Shown here: positions 52,334 to 61,964 of the stretch, one piece after another | How the letters are laid out: every line of letters starts with the position of its first letter | Numbering within the stretch: position 1 is the stretch's first letter | NCBI RefSeq assembly: GCF_029533155.1 | Contig: NZ_JAIZDB010000007.1 | Coordinates: 1-64,000, forward strand | Direction of reading: 5' to 3' | DNA from: Psychrobacillus antarcticus | Lineage (GTDB): Bacteria; Bacillota; Bacilli; Bacillales_A; Planococcaceae | DNA length: 64,000 nt | Notes under the pieces: model-generated | Databases searched by the model: none | What the model was told of the DNA's origin: nothing | Seen by the model: only the letters and a program-made list of their open reading frames with translations | Program-made: the position numbers and the translations under genes

Positions 52334-54886
52334 TTGGTGAGATTAAAAAAATCTGCTATAGGTGTAATGGATGTATATTCAAAAATTGAAAGTATGAGAA
52401 AAAAATATGGAAAAGTTAAAAAAGCTGAAATACATTTCCATACTCCGGCCTCATACGATTACAAACTAATTTCCAATGACAAATATTATAACGAGTTAAG
52501 TGAAACTGAAATCATTGAATTTGCATCTACAATTGGTTATCTAACTGTCAATCAAAAAGAGATAATTCTCACCATGTTTCTTAATGGAGAGTATTCAGGA
52601 GAAGAGTATGAGCACATACTAAAAATAGAGGGTACTCCATATGAAGATTTTAAGGAACGTTTATCTTATGAATTAATTGCTTATAAATTATATTCTGAAA
52701 ATATAGAACTTGCTATAATTACTGATCATAATACGATTTCAGGCTTTTCTAAATTAAAGTACGCACTTGATCAATTTTATAAAAAACGTATTAAATATTT
52801 TAATATACAAAAAAGTGCAATAAAGCTACTATTAGGCGTTGAAATTAGTTGTTCTGATTGTAACCATGTTGTGGGAATATTTGATGAAGAAAATATAAAA
52901 ACTGTAGAAGATTTATTGGATAGCCTTATTCACAGTGAGAAATCAGGAACTGTAGAAAATACTTATACAATATTAAATATAATCAGAGAGAATAATGGTA
53001 TAGGATATATTGCTCATATAAATACATACAATGGACTTGGTACTAAATTGTATAAAGACAAATTATTTAATCCGGAAATTTGTAATATTCTAGGTATAAC
53101 AAGTTTTAATGGTGAGGGTTGGAAGAGAAAGACTTCACTTGAGTTCGAAGATTCCAATGTATGTTATCTATATGAAAGTGACGCTCATCTATTAAATGAA
53201 ATGGGCTTAAAAAATACGTGGATAAAAATGGACAAAATATCCTTCGATGCCTTGAAAATTGCTTTAAAAAATTATTCTTTTTGTGTTTATCATGAAAAAC
53301 CTACTTCAACTCCTATATTTATTAAAGGGTTATATATAAAACCTACAGCCAAGAGTTTCTTAACGGGGAAAAGGCCCAATGAAAATTTCATAGTAGATTT
53401 TTCAAAGGACTTAAATTGTATTATAGGTGGTAGAGGGACAGGTAAGAGCACTATTTTCAATATTTTAGATACAATATTTACCCAAGAAACAGACTCTTTG
53501 GCTAAACTTAAATTCACTTCATTATATGAATTTATATATGTAGTGTTTAGAGCTAATCATAAAGACTATGTAATTAGATTTGTACCACAAACAAATGAAC
53601 ATTTGGATATAACCAGAAATGATTTTTTTTCGGATAGCGCCTTTAAAATTCATCCTAGGCAAAATTCAATTATCCAGCTTTCTAAAGATTGGTATGATTT
53701 ATTTGAAATAAGCTCACCAACGCAAGCAATAGAGCTAAAAAATATACTTGATTGTGAAGAAATACTATCAAGTGTTTATAAAAAACATTATTCAATAAAT
53801 CATATTGTAAACCTTGTACAACAAAGAAGTCTGGGAGATTTCATAAAGAAAGTTATTCACTCGGGAATAACTAATAGTTATTTAGACAAAATGTTTCAAC
53901 GAATATTAAAATCTAGTTCTAAAGATTTTATAAAAAATTTAAAAATATTCATTACTAACTTAAGACCCCAACTAACTCTTATTGAAAATGAAGCAAAACA
54001 AAAAATTCAAGGATTTAACAATTCTTATAAAGATTTAATACAGATTGAATTTGCTCCGCAACTTTCTGATACCCCTACTTTTGTTCATGAAATTTTTAAA
54101 AGTATTAAGTTAGAAGAGTATATTTCAAAAACAAAATTGAAGTGGATTGATGCACTTACTTTTATAGAAGTTCTAATCGAAAAAGTAGGTTATATTGATT
54201 TCTTAGATATGTTAATAAAGAGACAATTTCTGAATCTAAATGCAATCGAACCGATTAAAAAATATGCAACTGAAGAGCTTACTGTTAGAGATTTAGAGAA
54301 TGGATTTATAAATATAGAAGATGTACCTTTAGGAAAACTATATGGTCCGATTCTTGATGTCTTTAAGAATGAACAATATAGCGTGATAGCTTCTCTTGAG
54401 GCTTTCATCAAATCTGTGGATGATTTCTCAATAAACTTCAACGTTAATTCAAAAGAGTCTATTCAAACGTTAAAACCAGAATTTAGAAAGATTGAAAATC
54501 TTTCCTTAGGTCAACAAGTAGTTGCAATATTAACGTTCATTATGGAATACGGAAAATACACAGGCGATTTCACGCCATTCATTATAGATCAACCTGAAGA
54601 TAATTTAGATAATCAATACATATATAACACTCTAGTTTCAAGTCTTAGAAAAATTAAAAATCATAGGCAAGTTATAATTGTCACCCACAATTCCACTATT
54701 GTTACAAATGCTGACGCTGAACAAGTCATTGTTTTAGATTCAGATGGTAACACGGGTTATATAAAAAAAGCTGGTTACTTAAGTGACAGTCGAATAATGA
54801 GGTTAATATTAGTCCATTTAGAAGGTGGCGAGAAGGCTTTTGCTGATAAACGAGCAACTTATTCCGCTATTCTTAATAAAAATTAA
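52334..54886 (+). CDS. PHP-domain protein fused to an SMC/RecN-like ATPase
   Basis: 850 aa from TTG 52334 (GTG next). N-terminal ~330 residues: PHP phosphoesterase with HFHTP (H34, H36), TDHNT (~131), GVEISC and YIAHINTYNG, ESDAH, the metal-binding His/Asp pattern of the family. From ~360: ABC-type ATPase with GGRGTGKST (~364), signature LSLGQQ (~722), Walker B FIIDQPEDNLD (~748) and H-loop VTHN (~783). The insert is helical and shorter than an SMC arm. Such PHP-ATPases (TrlF-like) are found in defence islands and are thought to cut nucleic acid under ATPase control; here that is inference. AT-rich like the next gene. Confidence 0.8.
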   Translation: MVRLKKSAIGVMDVYSKIESMRKKYGKVKKAEIHFHTPASYDYKLISNDKYYNELSETEIIEFASTIGYLTVNQKEIILTMFLNGEYSGEEYEHILKIEGTPYEDFKERLSYELIAYKLYSENIELAIITDHNTISGFSKLKYALDQFYKKRIKYFNIQKSAIKLLLGVEISCSDCNHVVGIFDEENIKTVEDLLDSLIHSEKSGTVENTYTILNIIRENNGIGYIAHINTYNGLGTKLYKDKLFNPEICNILGITSFNGEGWKRKTSLEFEDSNVCYLYESDAHLLNEMGLKNTWIKMDKISFDALKIALKNYSFCVYHEKPTSTPIFIKGLYIKPTAKSFLTGKRPNENFIVDFSKDLNCIIGGRGTGKSTIFNILDTIFTQETDSLAKLKFTSLYEFIYVVFRANHKDYVIRFVPQTNEHLDITRNDFFSDSAFKIHPRQNSIIQLSKDWYDLFEISSPTQAIELKNILDCEEILSSVYKKHYSINHIVNLVQQRSLGDFIKKVIHSGITNSYLDKMFQRILKSSSKDFIKNLKIFITNLRPQLTLIENEAKQKIQGFNNSYKDLIQIEFAPQLSDTPTFVHEIFKSIKLEEYISKTKLKWIDALTFIEVLIEKVGYIDFLDMLIKRQFLNLNAIEPIKKYATEELTVRDLENGFINIEDVPLGKLYGPILDVFKNEQYSVIASLEAFIKSVDDFSINFNVNSKESIQTLKPEFRKIENLSLGQQVVAILTFIMEYGKYTGDFTPFIIDQPEDNLDNQYIYNTLVSSLRKIKNHRQVIIVTHNSTIVTNADAEQVIVLDSDGNTGYIKKAGYLSDSRIMRLILVHLEGGEKAFADKRATYSAILNKN

Positions 54887-55065
54887 TATTATTGCTAGAT
54901 ATAGATAAAAGGATGATTCCAGTTAGATGGATTTAAATTTAATTTGTAATTCTATTTGGGATTTTATTTTGAATAATTGAATTCAAAAAAGCAATAGAGT
55001 ATACAGTTAGTTGAATAGTATATAATAGTGAATATAAATTAAAGGAAAATAAGAGGTAATGCAGT

Positions 55066-58000
55066 ATGGAAAATACAAATCACAGAAGTTTTGTTTCATT
55101 ATTAGTTGATATTGATGTAGAGTATCGTACGCAACGAGATCGTGGAACATTATTTGAAATACTTTCTCGTACCTATTTAAAAAACGAGCCCATGTATGCT
55201 CGTTTATTTGATGAGATTTGGATGCTAAATGAAGTGCCAAAAGAATATGGTATTCCTAAAAAAGATACTGGTGTAGATTTAGTGGCGCGAGAAAAAGATA
55301 CTGGTGATTTAATAGCTATTCAATGTAAGTTTTACTCAGATGATACAACTATTCAAAAGAAACATATTGACTCGTTTTTAAATGAAGTGGGAAAAAAATA
55401 TTATGCAAAAGGTATTATCATAACCTCCACTGATAAATGGAGCAAAAACGCAGATGATGCAATTAATGAGCGTGACAAAGATATCGCTCGTATATCTTTA
55501 TCTCATTTACAAGAAAGTCAAATTGATTGGTCTAGTTACTCTTTAACAAAGCCAAAAGAAGTGGTTTTACACGATAAAAAAACTCCTAGACTTCATCAAA
55601 AACCAGCTATTGAAGCTGTGGTAGAGGCTTTTAAAACAGCTAATCGTGGTAAATTAATCATGGCACCAGGAACAGGTAAAACGTTTACCTCTCTAGCAAT
55701 TGCTGAGAGACTAGCTGAAAAAAAGGATGGTATTTTTAGAGTCTTATACTTAGTACCTAGTATTCAGTTACTTTCTCAAACACTTCGGGGGTGGACTGCA
55801 GACACTAGGTATTCAATGGATTCTATTGCTGTTTGTTCAGATAAAAAAGTAACAAAAGCAAGTAATGCAGATGAGATAGATGATATTACAGCTACCGATT
55901 TAGGTTATCCTGCAACCACTAGTGCACAAAAATTAATAGAATACCAAACACGTATTGAAAATAATTCATCTAAAGGTGACTTCTTAACGGTATTTTCAAC
56001 TTATCAATCAATTGATGTTATTACTCAAGCTCAAAAGAATGGCTTCTACGAATTTGATTTAGTGGTTTGTGACGAAGCGCATAGAACAACTGGATCTACT
56101 GACATGGGTAAAGAAGAAAGTGCCTTCACGAAGGTACACAGTGACAGTAATATAAAAACTGCCAAGCGACTGTATCAAACAGCAACTCCCCGTGTTTACG
56201 GTGAAAATGCAAAACAAAAAGCAGATGAATTATCTGTTGTAATTGCTGATATGAACGATTCAACATTATATGGTGAAGAATTGTATCGAATTGGTTTTGG
56301 GGATGCTATTCGTAAAGGTATTTTAACAGACTATAAAGTAATGATTTTAGCTGTTGATGAAGAAGTAGTAGCTCGTAGATTCCAGCAAATGTTTGCTAAT
56401 GATTCAGAGTTAAAATTCGATGATGTAACAAAAATTATTGGGTGCTGGAATGGGCTAGTAAAAAGAAAAAGTAACTCCAATGAGGTACTTGGTGATCCAA
56501 TGAAACGTGCAATTGCGTTTACTGGAACAATCAATGATTCTAAAAAACTAACGGATATGTTCTCACAAGTAGTTGATATGTATATCAATGAAAGTGGTGA
56601 GCATCAGGATATCTATGAAGTTGAAATTGATCATGCTGATGGCTCAATGAATGCCTTGCAGAAAAACAGAAAAATCTCTTGGTTAAAATCCGAGATTCCT
56701 GATAAAACTTGTCGCATACTTTCTAATGCTAGATTCTTAACAGAAGGCGTTGATGTACCAGATTTAGATGCTGTAATGTTCTTAAAACCAAGAAAATCTA
56801 AAATTGATATTGCACAAGCGGTTGGTCGTGTAATGAGAAAAGTTGATGGTAAAGATTACGGATATGTAATTTTACCTATTGGTATCCCTGCAGGAAAAGA
56901 TGCAAACTCAGTATTAGATAATAATGATAAATATCGTGTAGTCTGGGAAGTATTAAACGCTTTACGCTCTTTGGATGAACGTTTTGATGCCACAATAAAT
57001 AAATTAGAACTAAATAAAAATAAACCAAAGCAAATTGAGATTATAGATGTAGGTGATTCACCTGAAGGTGGTGAATTTGAATTTATTGAGCAAGAAGATG
57101 AACAATTAAGCCTAAATCTAGAAGAGAATTGGTCAGAATTAGAGAAAGCCATTTATGGAAAAATTGTTAAAAAGGTTGGTAATGTACGCTATTGGGAACA
57201 ATGGTCAAAAGATGTAGCTGAAATAGCGCAACAACATATGTTGCGTATTAGGGTAATGTTAGATGATACGAATAGCAATGCTTATATGGAATTTCAAAAA
57301 TTCTTGAAGAGCTTACGCTATAACATCAATGATTCAATTTCAGAAAATCAAGCAATCGAAATGTTAGCACAACATATGATTACTAAACCAGTGTTTGAAG
57401 CCTTATTTGACTCATATAGTTTCGTGCATAATAATCCTGTATCTAAAGCGATGGAAACTATTTTAAATGTACTAGATGAACAAGGTCTAATGAAAGAACA
57501 AGAAAAACTACAAGGTTTTTATGATAGTGTACGTTTAAGAGCAGAAGGAATTGACAACTTAAAAGCAAAACAAGATATTATAGTCCAACTATACGATAAG
57601 TTCTTTAAAGTAGGCTTTAAAGAAACAACAGAACGATTGGGTATTGTCTTTACACCGGTAGAAGTAGTAGATTTCATTATTCATTCTGTTGATGATGTGC
57701 TAAAAAAACACTTTGGTAAATCTTTAGCTAGTGAAGGGGTTCATGTACTTGATCCATTTACGGGGACTGGTACATTTGTTACTCGTTTGCTTCAAAGTGA
57801 ATTAATACCAAAAGAAGATTTATTGAGAAAATACACACAAGAAATACATGCAAATGAAATTGTGCTATTAAGCTACTATATTGCAGCAATTAACATTGAA
57901 GAAACGTTCCATAGCATTTATGAAGGAAATTATATACCATTTGAAGGTATCGTATTAACTGATACATTCGAAAGTACGGAATATAAGGAATCATTTATGA

Positions 58001-59733
58001 GTGAATTATTCAATGAAAATAATGACCGGCTAAAGAAACAACAACAAGAACCAATTTTTGCTATTATAGGGAACCCACCATATTCAGTAGGTCAAAATAA
58101 TGCAAATGATGATAATCAAAACGTGTCTTACCCAATACTCAAAAATTCAATTGATAAAAGTTATTCTAAATATAGTAAGGCTAATTTAAAGAAATCACTA
58201 TATGACATGTACGTTCAGGCTTTTAGGTGGTCAAGTGACCGCATAAATAAGAAGGGTGTTATTGGCTTTGTAACAAATGGCTCTTTTATTGATAGTCAAA
58301 GCACGGATGGCTTACGTAAAAGTTGGTTTGAAGAGTTTAATTATATATATGTATTTAATTTACGTGGTGACCAAAGAACACTAGGTGAGCAATCAAGAAA
58401 AGAAGGTGGAAAAATATTTGGTTCAGGAAGTCGAACTCCTATAGCTATTACACTTCTAGTAAAGGATGGTTCAGAAAAGCATCAAATTTCATATCATGAT
58501 ATTGGGGATTACTTGTCGCGTGAACAAAAGTTAAATATTATTAATGATTTTAAGTCCATAAAAAATATAAACTGGGAATCAATTATTCCTGATACAAACA
58601 ATGATTGGATTAATCAAAGAGATCAAAATTACGAAAACTATCCATCTATTGATGGAGACTACTTTTATAATAAGGCTATTGGTGTAAGTACTAACAGAGA
58701 TACTTGGGTTTATGGATTTAATAAATCCTCGGTTGAACAGAATACATTCCAAATGGTTAAAAATTTCAATGAAGAAGTACGCAGATTATCTTCAATTAAA
58801 AATTCAAAAGAAAAATTAAATGCACGTAATCTAAATAGTAACTTCATTAAATGGTCAACAGGACTTGCAAATCTACTTGCAAAAGGAAAAGAAATTTCAG
58901 TAGATTCTAGCAATTTAACTAAGAGTCTATATAGACCATTCACAAAAAAATGGTTATTCTATGACAAAAATGTCATTGAAAGGCCAGGTCGTTTTAAAGA
59001 TATCTTGGGGGAAAACAATAAAATAATTTATATAACAGGTAATGGAGCTAGTAGAGGTTTCTCAACAATAGTTACTGATAGTGTACCTAATTTGCATTTG
59101 CAAGATTCAGGTCAAGCGTTTTTAAAGTATGTAAAAGAAGATGATATTTTCGGAGACTTAAATTATAATATTTCAAATAAAATTTGTAAGAAACTGAATT
59201 TAACTTCAGAAGAAGTATTTAATTATGTCTACGGTATACTACATTCAAATGAATACAGAGAAAAATATGCAAATGATTTAGGAAAAGCATTACCAAGAAT
59301 CCCCATAGTAAAAAATAAAGGGATATTTATTGAAACTGGAAAGAAATTAATTGATTTACATTTAAATTATGAAAATGCAGCGATGTATGATGGGGTTGAT
59401 ATACAATACAAAAATAATCCATCATTTGTTGTTAATAAAATGAAGCATCCTAAAAAAGGAATGATTGATACTATTATTTATAATAATGATATTACTATCA
59501 CAAAAATTCCTGAAAAAGCATATGAATACATGGTAAATGGTAAGCCTGCAATTCAATGGATTATTGAACAGTACCAAGTTAAAATAGACAAGAATTCAGG
59601 TATTACGGATGATCCGAATATGTATTCTGAAGATGAAAAATATATTTTCAATTTATTGCTTTCTGTTATTAATGTATCAGTTCAAACAGTTGAGCTAGTC
59701 AATGACTTACCGGCCTTAGAAATATTAGAATAG
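55066..59733 (+). CDS. Type ISP restriction-modification enzyme (LlaGI/LlaBIII-like)
   Basis: 1555 aa, close to the known length of single-chain Type ISP enzymes. Order: Mrr-like PD-(D/E)XK nuclease (D71, IAIQCK88); SF2 helicase-translocase with Walker A MAPGTGKTF (~200), CDEAHRTTG (~335), TATPRVYG, ARFLTEGVDVPDLD, QAVGRVMRK; coupler; N6-adenine methyltransferase with FTPVEVVDF, motif I LDPFTGTGTF (~893) and motif IV NPPYSVG (~1002); C-terminal target-recognition region. It methylates one strand of an asymmetric site and cuts unmodified DNA after translocating enzymes meet. All catalytic motifs look intact. Good start; ribosome site AAGAGGTAATGC. Confidence 0.93.
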   Translation: MENTNHRSFVSLLVDIDVEYRTQRDRGTLFEILSRTYLKNEPMYARLFDEIWMLNEVPKEYGIPKKDTGVDLVAREKDTGDLIAIQCKFYSDDTTIQKKHIDSFLNEVGKKYYAKGIIITSTDKWSKNADDAINERDKDIARISLSHLQESQIDWSSYSLTKPKEVVLHDKKTPRLHQKPAIEAVVEAFKTANRGKLIMAPGTGKTFTSLAIAERLAEKKDGIFRVLYLVPSIQLLSQTLRGWTADTRYSMDSIAVCSDKKVTKASNADEIDDITATDLGYPATTSAQKLIEYQTRIENNSSKGDFLTVFSTYQSIDVITQAQKNGFYEFDLVVCDEAHRTTGSTDMGKEESAFTKVHSDSNIKTAKRLYQTATPRVYGENAKQKADELSVVIADMNDSTLYGEELYRIGFGDAIRKGILTDYKVMILAVDEEVVARRFQQMFANDSELKFDDVTKIIGCWNGLVKRKSNSNEVLGDPMKRAIAFTGTINDSKKLTDMFSQVVDMYINESGEHQDIYEVEIDHADGSMNALQKNRKISWLKSEIPDKTCRILSNARFLTEGVDVPDLDAVMFLKPRKSKIDIAQAVGRVMRKVDGKDYGYVILPIGIPAGKDANSVLDNNDKYRVVWEVLNALRSLDERFDATINKLELNKNKPKQIEIIDVGDSPEGGEFEFIEQEDEQLSLNLEENWSELEKAIYGKIVKKVGNVRYWEQWSKDVAEIAQQHMLRIRVMLDDTNSNAYMEFQKFLKSLRYNINDSISENQAIEMLAQHMITKPVFEALFDSYSFVHNNPVSKAMETILNVLDEQGLMKEQEKLQGFYDSVRLRAEGIDNLKAKQDIIVQLYDKFFKVGFKETTERLGIVFTPVEVVDFIIHSVDDVLKKHFGKSLASEGVHVLDPFTGTGTFVTRLLQSELIPKEDLLRKYTQEIHANEIVLLSYYIAAINIEETFHSIYEGNYIPFEGIVLTDTFESTEYKESFMSELFNENNDRLKKQQQEPIFAIIGNPPYSVGQNNANDDNQNVSYPILKNSIDKSYSKYSKANLKKSLYDMYVQAFRWSSDRINKKGVIGFVTNGSFIDSQSTDGLRKSWFEEFNYIYVFNLRGDQRTLGEQSRKEGGKIFGSGSRTPIAITLLVKDGSEKHQISYHDIGDYLSREQKLNIINDFKSIKNINWESIIPDTNNDWINQRDQNYENYPSIDGDYFYNKAIGVSTNRDTWVYGFNKSSVEQNTFQMVKNFNEEVRRLSSIKNSKEKLNARNLNSNFIKWSTGLANLLAKGKEISVDSSNLTKSLYRPFTKKWLFYDKNVIERPGRFKDILGENNKIIYITGNGASRGFSTIVTDSVPNLHLQDSGQAFLKYVKEDDIFGDLNYNISNKICKKLNLTSEEVFNYVYGILHSNEYREKYANDLGKALPRIPIVKNKGIFIETGKKLIDLHLNYENAAMYDGVDIQYKNNPSFVVNKMKHPKKGMIDTIIYNNDITITKIPEKAYEYMVNGKPAIQWIIEQYQVKIDKNSGITDDPNMYSEDEKYIFNLLLSVINVSVQTVELVNDLPALEILE

Positions 59734-59751
59734 TTTTAATTTTATAATAAA

Positions 59752-59785
59752 TGAGCATATTTGACTTCAAATACGCTTGTTTTTT
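59752..59785 (+). terminator. terminator of the restriction enzyme gene
   Basis: AGC-TATTTGA / TCAAATA-GCT stem, followed by six T. Confidence 0.75.
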
Positions 59786-59976
59786 AAAAAAAATCTTTTT
59801 TATGATAAGGTTTTTTCGAAAATTGAAAATAATAGTTATCGATATAAATAGGGCTATAAATGTAGTGAAACCACCATATTGAAATAGTATATAATCTATA
59901 GAATATTACTACCTAAGAGAAAAGATTCATTTGAAAATAACCTGAAATCTAAAAAAAATATGAGTTTATTAATATA

Positions 59977-60009
59977 GTACCCTCTATTAGATTGAAAATA
60001 GAGGGTACT
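59977..60009. terminator. hairpin terminator after the ParB-like genes
   Basis: AGTACCCTCTATT / AATAGAGGGTACT, perfect 13-bp stem, TTTT on the plus side. Confidence 0.75.
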
Positions 60010-60060
60010 TTTCAAGTTATTTTTGCTGGAAAAACTAAGAGTTACAAGACCTTGTACGTT

Positions 60061-60981
60061 TCAGTTTTGTAGATATTCTTCTAATTCCGCTTTTTTTAAT
60101 TGAATACTTATACTTAACCCTTCTAATTCTTTATATAGTAAATTAGCATCTGCTGTGTTGTTCACATCCATTTTTGCAATTTCAAATGCTCGTGATTGAA
60201 GAGTTTTGATTTCTCGTTGTATCTTGGAACCTATAGTAAAATCATCTTCTTCTATCAATGAATATACATCGCTATATTTCATTTTGGGAGTTCTTAAGAA
60301 ACTTTTAAGGACAGATTCTGGAGCTACTTCTAATAATTTATCTGATCTTAATTGAGTTGACGATATCCTCTTATGTTCAGCCTTATGAAGTAGATTGTCT
60401 CTAATCATTTCTTCAGATAATTCATTTACGATCGCAGGATGATGAATCTTGATTTTGTTTATAAAGTCTATAATTCTTGCTAATAATGTAATTGAAAGAT
60501 TATTTTTTTGTAGTTTATTTTCAATTTGAGAATGAGGATAATAATTAAATACCTTTAAAGCCTCTTTAACAGGTTTATCTCCTTTGTCGGTTTTATATGC
60601 TAACTCTTTAATTGTCCAATTCTCATCGCTATTTGAAGCCAAATCAAATATATATTTACCCCACTCGTAAGTAGTCCAGTCCTCCTTACCTCTCTGTGCA
60701 GAGGAAAGCCTGTCCAATTCTTCTTCAATACTAACAGGGGGAGTCACTATATAAACTGGAATACTTTTTGCTCCCATTTGTGTTGCAGCAAACCATCTTC
60801 TATGTCCGGAAAGTATAATATATTTTTCTGCTTGTTTATAACAAGTAATAGCCGTTTCCCAACCACGCTTTTCTATAATTTTCTGCAATTTTTCTGATTC
60901 TACTGTATAATCTTTTCTTGGATTAAGAGGATTCGGATATATTTTGGTTGTTAGTACTAATTCTAATTCTAAACGTGACAT
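60061..60981 (-). CDS. ParB-like domain protein, second of a tandem pair
   Basis: 306 aa, AGGAG ribosome site. N-terminal ParB/sulfiredoxin-type domain: YPNPLNPRKD (~15-24) and LSGHRRWFAA (~57-66), matching the GxRR nucleotide-binding motif of ParB CTPases. Residues ~95-150 look like the ParB helix-turn-helix region (EDWTTYEWGKYIFDLASNS, TIKELAYKTDKGDKPVKEAL). The C-terminal half is helical with a final coiled coil. No ParA-like ATPase is present, so plasmid partitioning is unlikely. Paralogue of the upstream gene (similar domain order, low identity). DNA-binding or nuclease role unknown. Confidence 0.78.
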   Translation of the reverse strand: MSRLELELVLTTKIYPNPLNPRKDYTVESEKLQKIIEKRGWETAITCYKQAEKYIILSGHRRWFAATQMGAKSIPVYIVTPPVSIEEELDRLSSAQRGKEDWTTYEWGKYIFDLASNSDENWTIKELAYKTDKGDKPVKEALKVFNYYPHSQIENKLQKNNLSITLLARIIDFINKIKIHHPAIVNELSEEMIRDNLLHKAEHKRISSTQLRSDKLLEVAPESVLKSFLRTPKMKYSDVYSLIEEDDFTIGSKIQREIKTLQSRAFEIAKMDVNNTADANLLYKELEGLSISIQLKKAELEEYLQN

Positions 60982-61007
60982 ATACTTTTAGCTCCTAGGT
61001 ATTAATT

Positions 61008-61907
61008 TCAGCTTTTTAATTTTCCCATTAAATTTGATAGCTGTGTTTCCAAACTTTCTAGCTCATCATAAATCTTTTTCGCATCACTTTTACGAAAGTA
61101 GCTAATTAAATTTACATTTTTTGAAGCTTTTTTTATTTTCGTAACGTTAACCTGCAGATTAAAACATTTCTCGAATTCTTGCGATAAGTTAACTTCTCTA
61201 ACGAAATCGGTTAATTTAAAGGTTGGATCTGTAATGAATTCAACAACTTTTGTATATCCTGCAGTTATTAAATAGTCTCCTTTTAATAGGTCACTGTTTA
61301 AGCATTTGTTATCTAACTTTTTTAACATAGATTGTCTGATATATGTTTCAGGCAAATCCTTATAAACTTCTGGATAAAGTTTTTTAACGCGAATACACCA
61401 AAGTCTTAGAATATCAAGCATATTAAGACTATAAGTATTGGTGCTTAATTGAGTCTCAATTTCCGTTTTTGGATAAAATCTACCTACAGATATACGTTTT
61501 TTAACTGTAGAAAGGGATTCTCCTAGTTTTAATGCTAATTCTTCAACCCTTATACCATGCTCATACAAATTCATTGTGTGAATCATCCACTCATAGGATG
61601 ACCAGTCTGTCTGATTACCTTGTATAGAACCTAAACGTTCTAATTCCTCTAAGGCATTTTTGGGTTCATCTACTAGATAAATAGGCACTTCTTTCACTCC
61701 TATTTGTTTTGCAGCCCACCAACGTCTATGGCCACTAATAATACAATAAAACGGACCTGTTTTATAAGCTACAATTGCTTCTTCAAAACCTTTTGTTTTA
61801 AGAATTCGTTGCATTTCGGCAGTTTTATAGCTTGGATCTTTACGTGGATTCTTAGGGTTAGTTATTACTTTATTTATATCTACCCACTGGATTCTCGTTG
61901 TTTGCAT
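61008..61907 (-). CDS. ParB-like domain protein, first of a tandem pair
   Basis: 299 aa. Same plan: TNPKNPRKDPSYKTAEMQR (~17-35), IISGHRRWWAAKQIGVKEVP (~56-75), a helix-turn-helix region (DWSSYEWMIHTMNLYEHGIR, VEELALKLGESLSTVKKRI) and a C-terminal coiled coil (DELESLETQLSNLMGKLKS). 26 nt upstream of its paralogue; AGGAG ribosome site. An IS1182-type element ends 58 nt upstream of its start, probably inside its original promoter region. Both proteins keep the RR pair and the NPR box. Confidence 0.78.
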   Translation of the reverse strand: MQTTRIQWVDINKVITNPKNPRKDPSYKTAEMQRILKTKGFEEAIVAYKTGPFYCIISGHRRWWAAKQIGVKEVPIYLVDEPKNALEELERLGSIQGNQTDWSSYEWMIHTMNLYEHGIRVEELALKLGESLSTVKKRISVGRFYPKTEIETQLSTNTYSLNMLDILRLWCIRVKKLYPEVYKDLPETYIRQSMLKKLDNKCLNSDLLKGDYLITAGYTKVVEFITDPTFKLTDFVREVNLSQEFEKCFNLQVNVTKIKKASKNVNLISYFRKSDAKKIYDELESLETQLSNLMGKLKS

Positions 61908-61964
61908 TTTTAATACTCCTATTTGACAAATTATTTAGTTCCTGTATTTTATATTTTTTATAAG

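Larger units (their letters stand above)
59734..60060. other. convergent intergenic region
   Basis: 327 bp with two terminators (59752-59785 and 59977-60009) and nothing else seen; no 21-nt array here. Confidence 0.5.

Noticed and set aside
60061-61907. Plasmid partition locus
   Set aside because: No ParA-type ATPase and no centromere-like iterons seen nearby; neighbours are restriction and IS genes.
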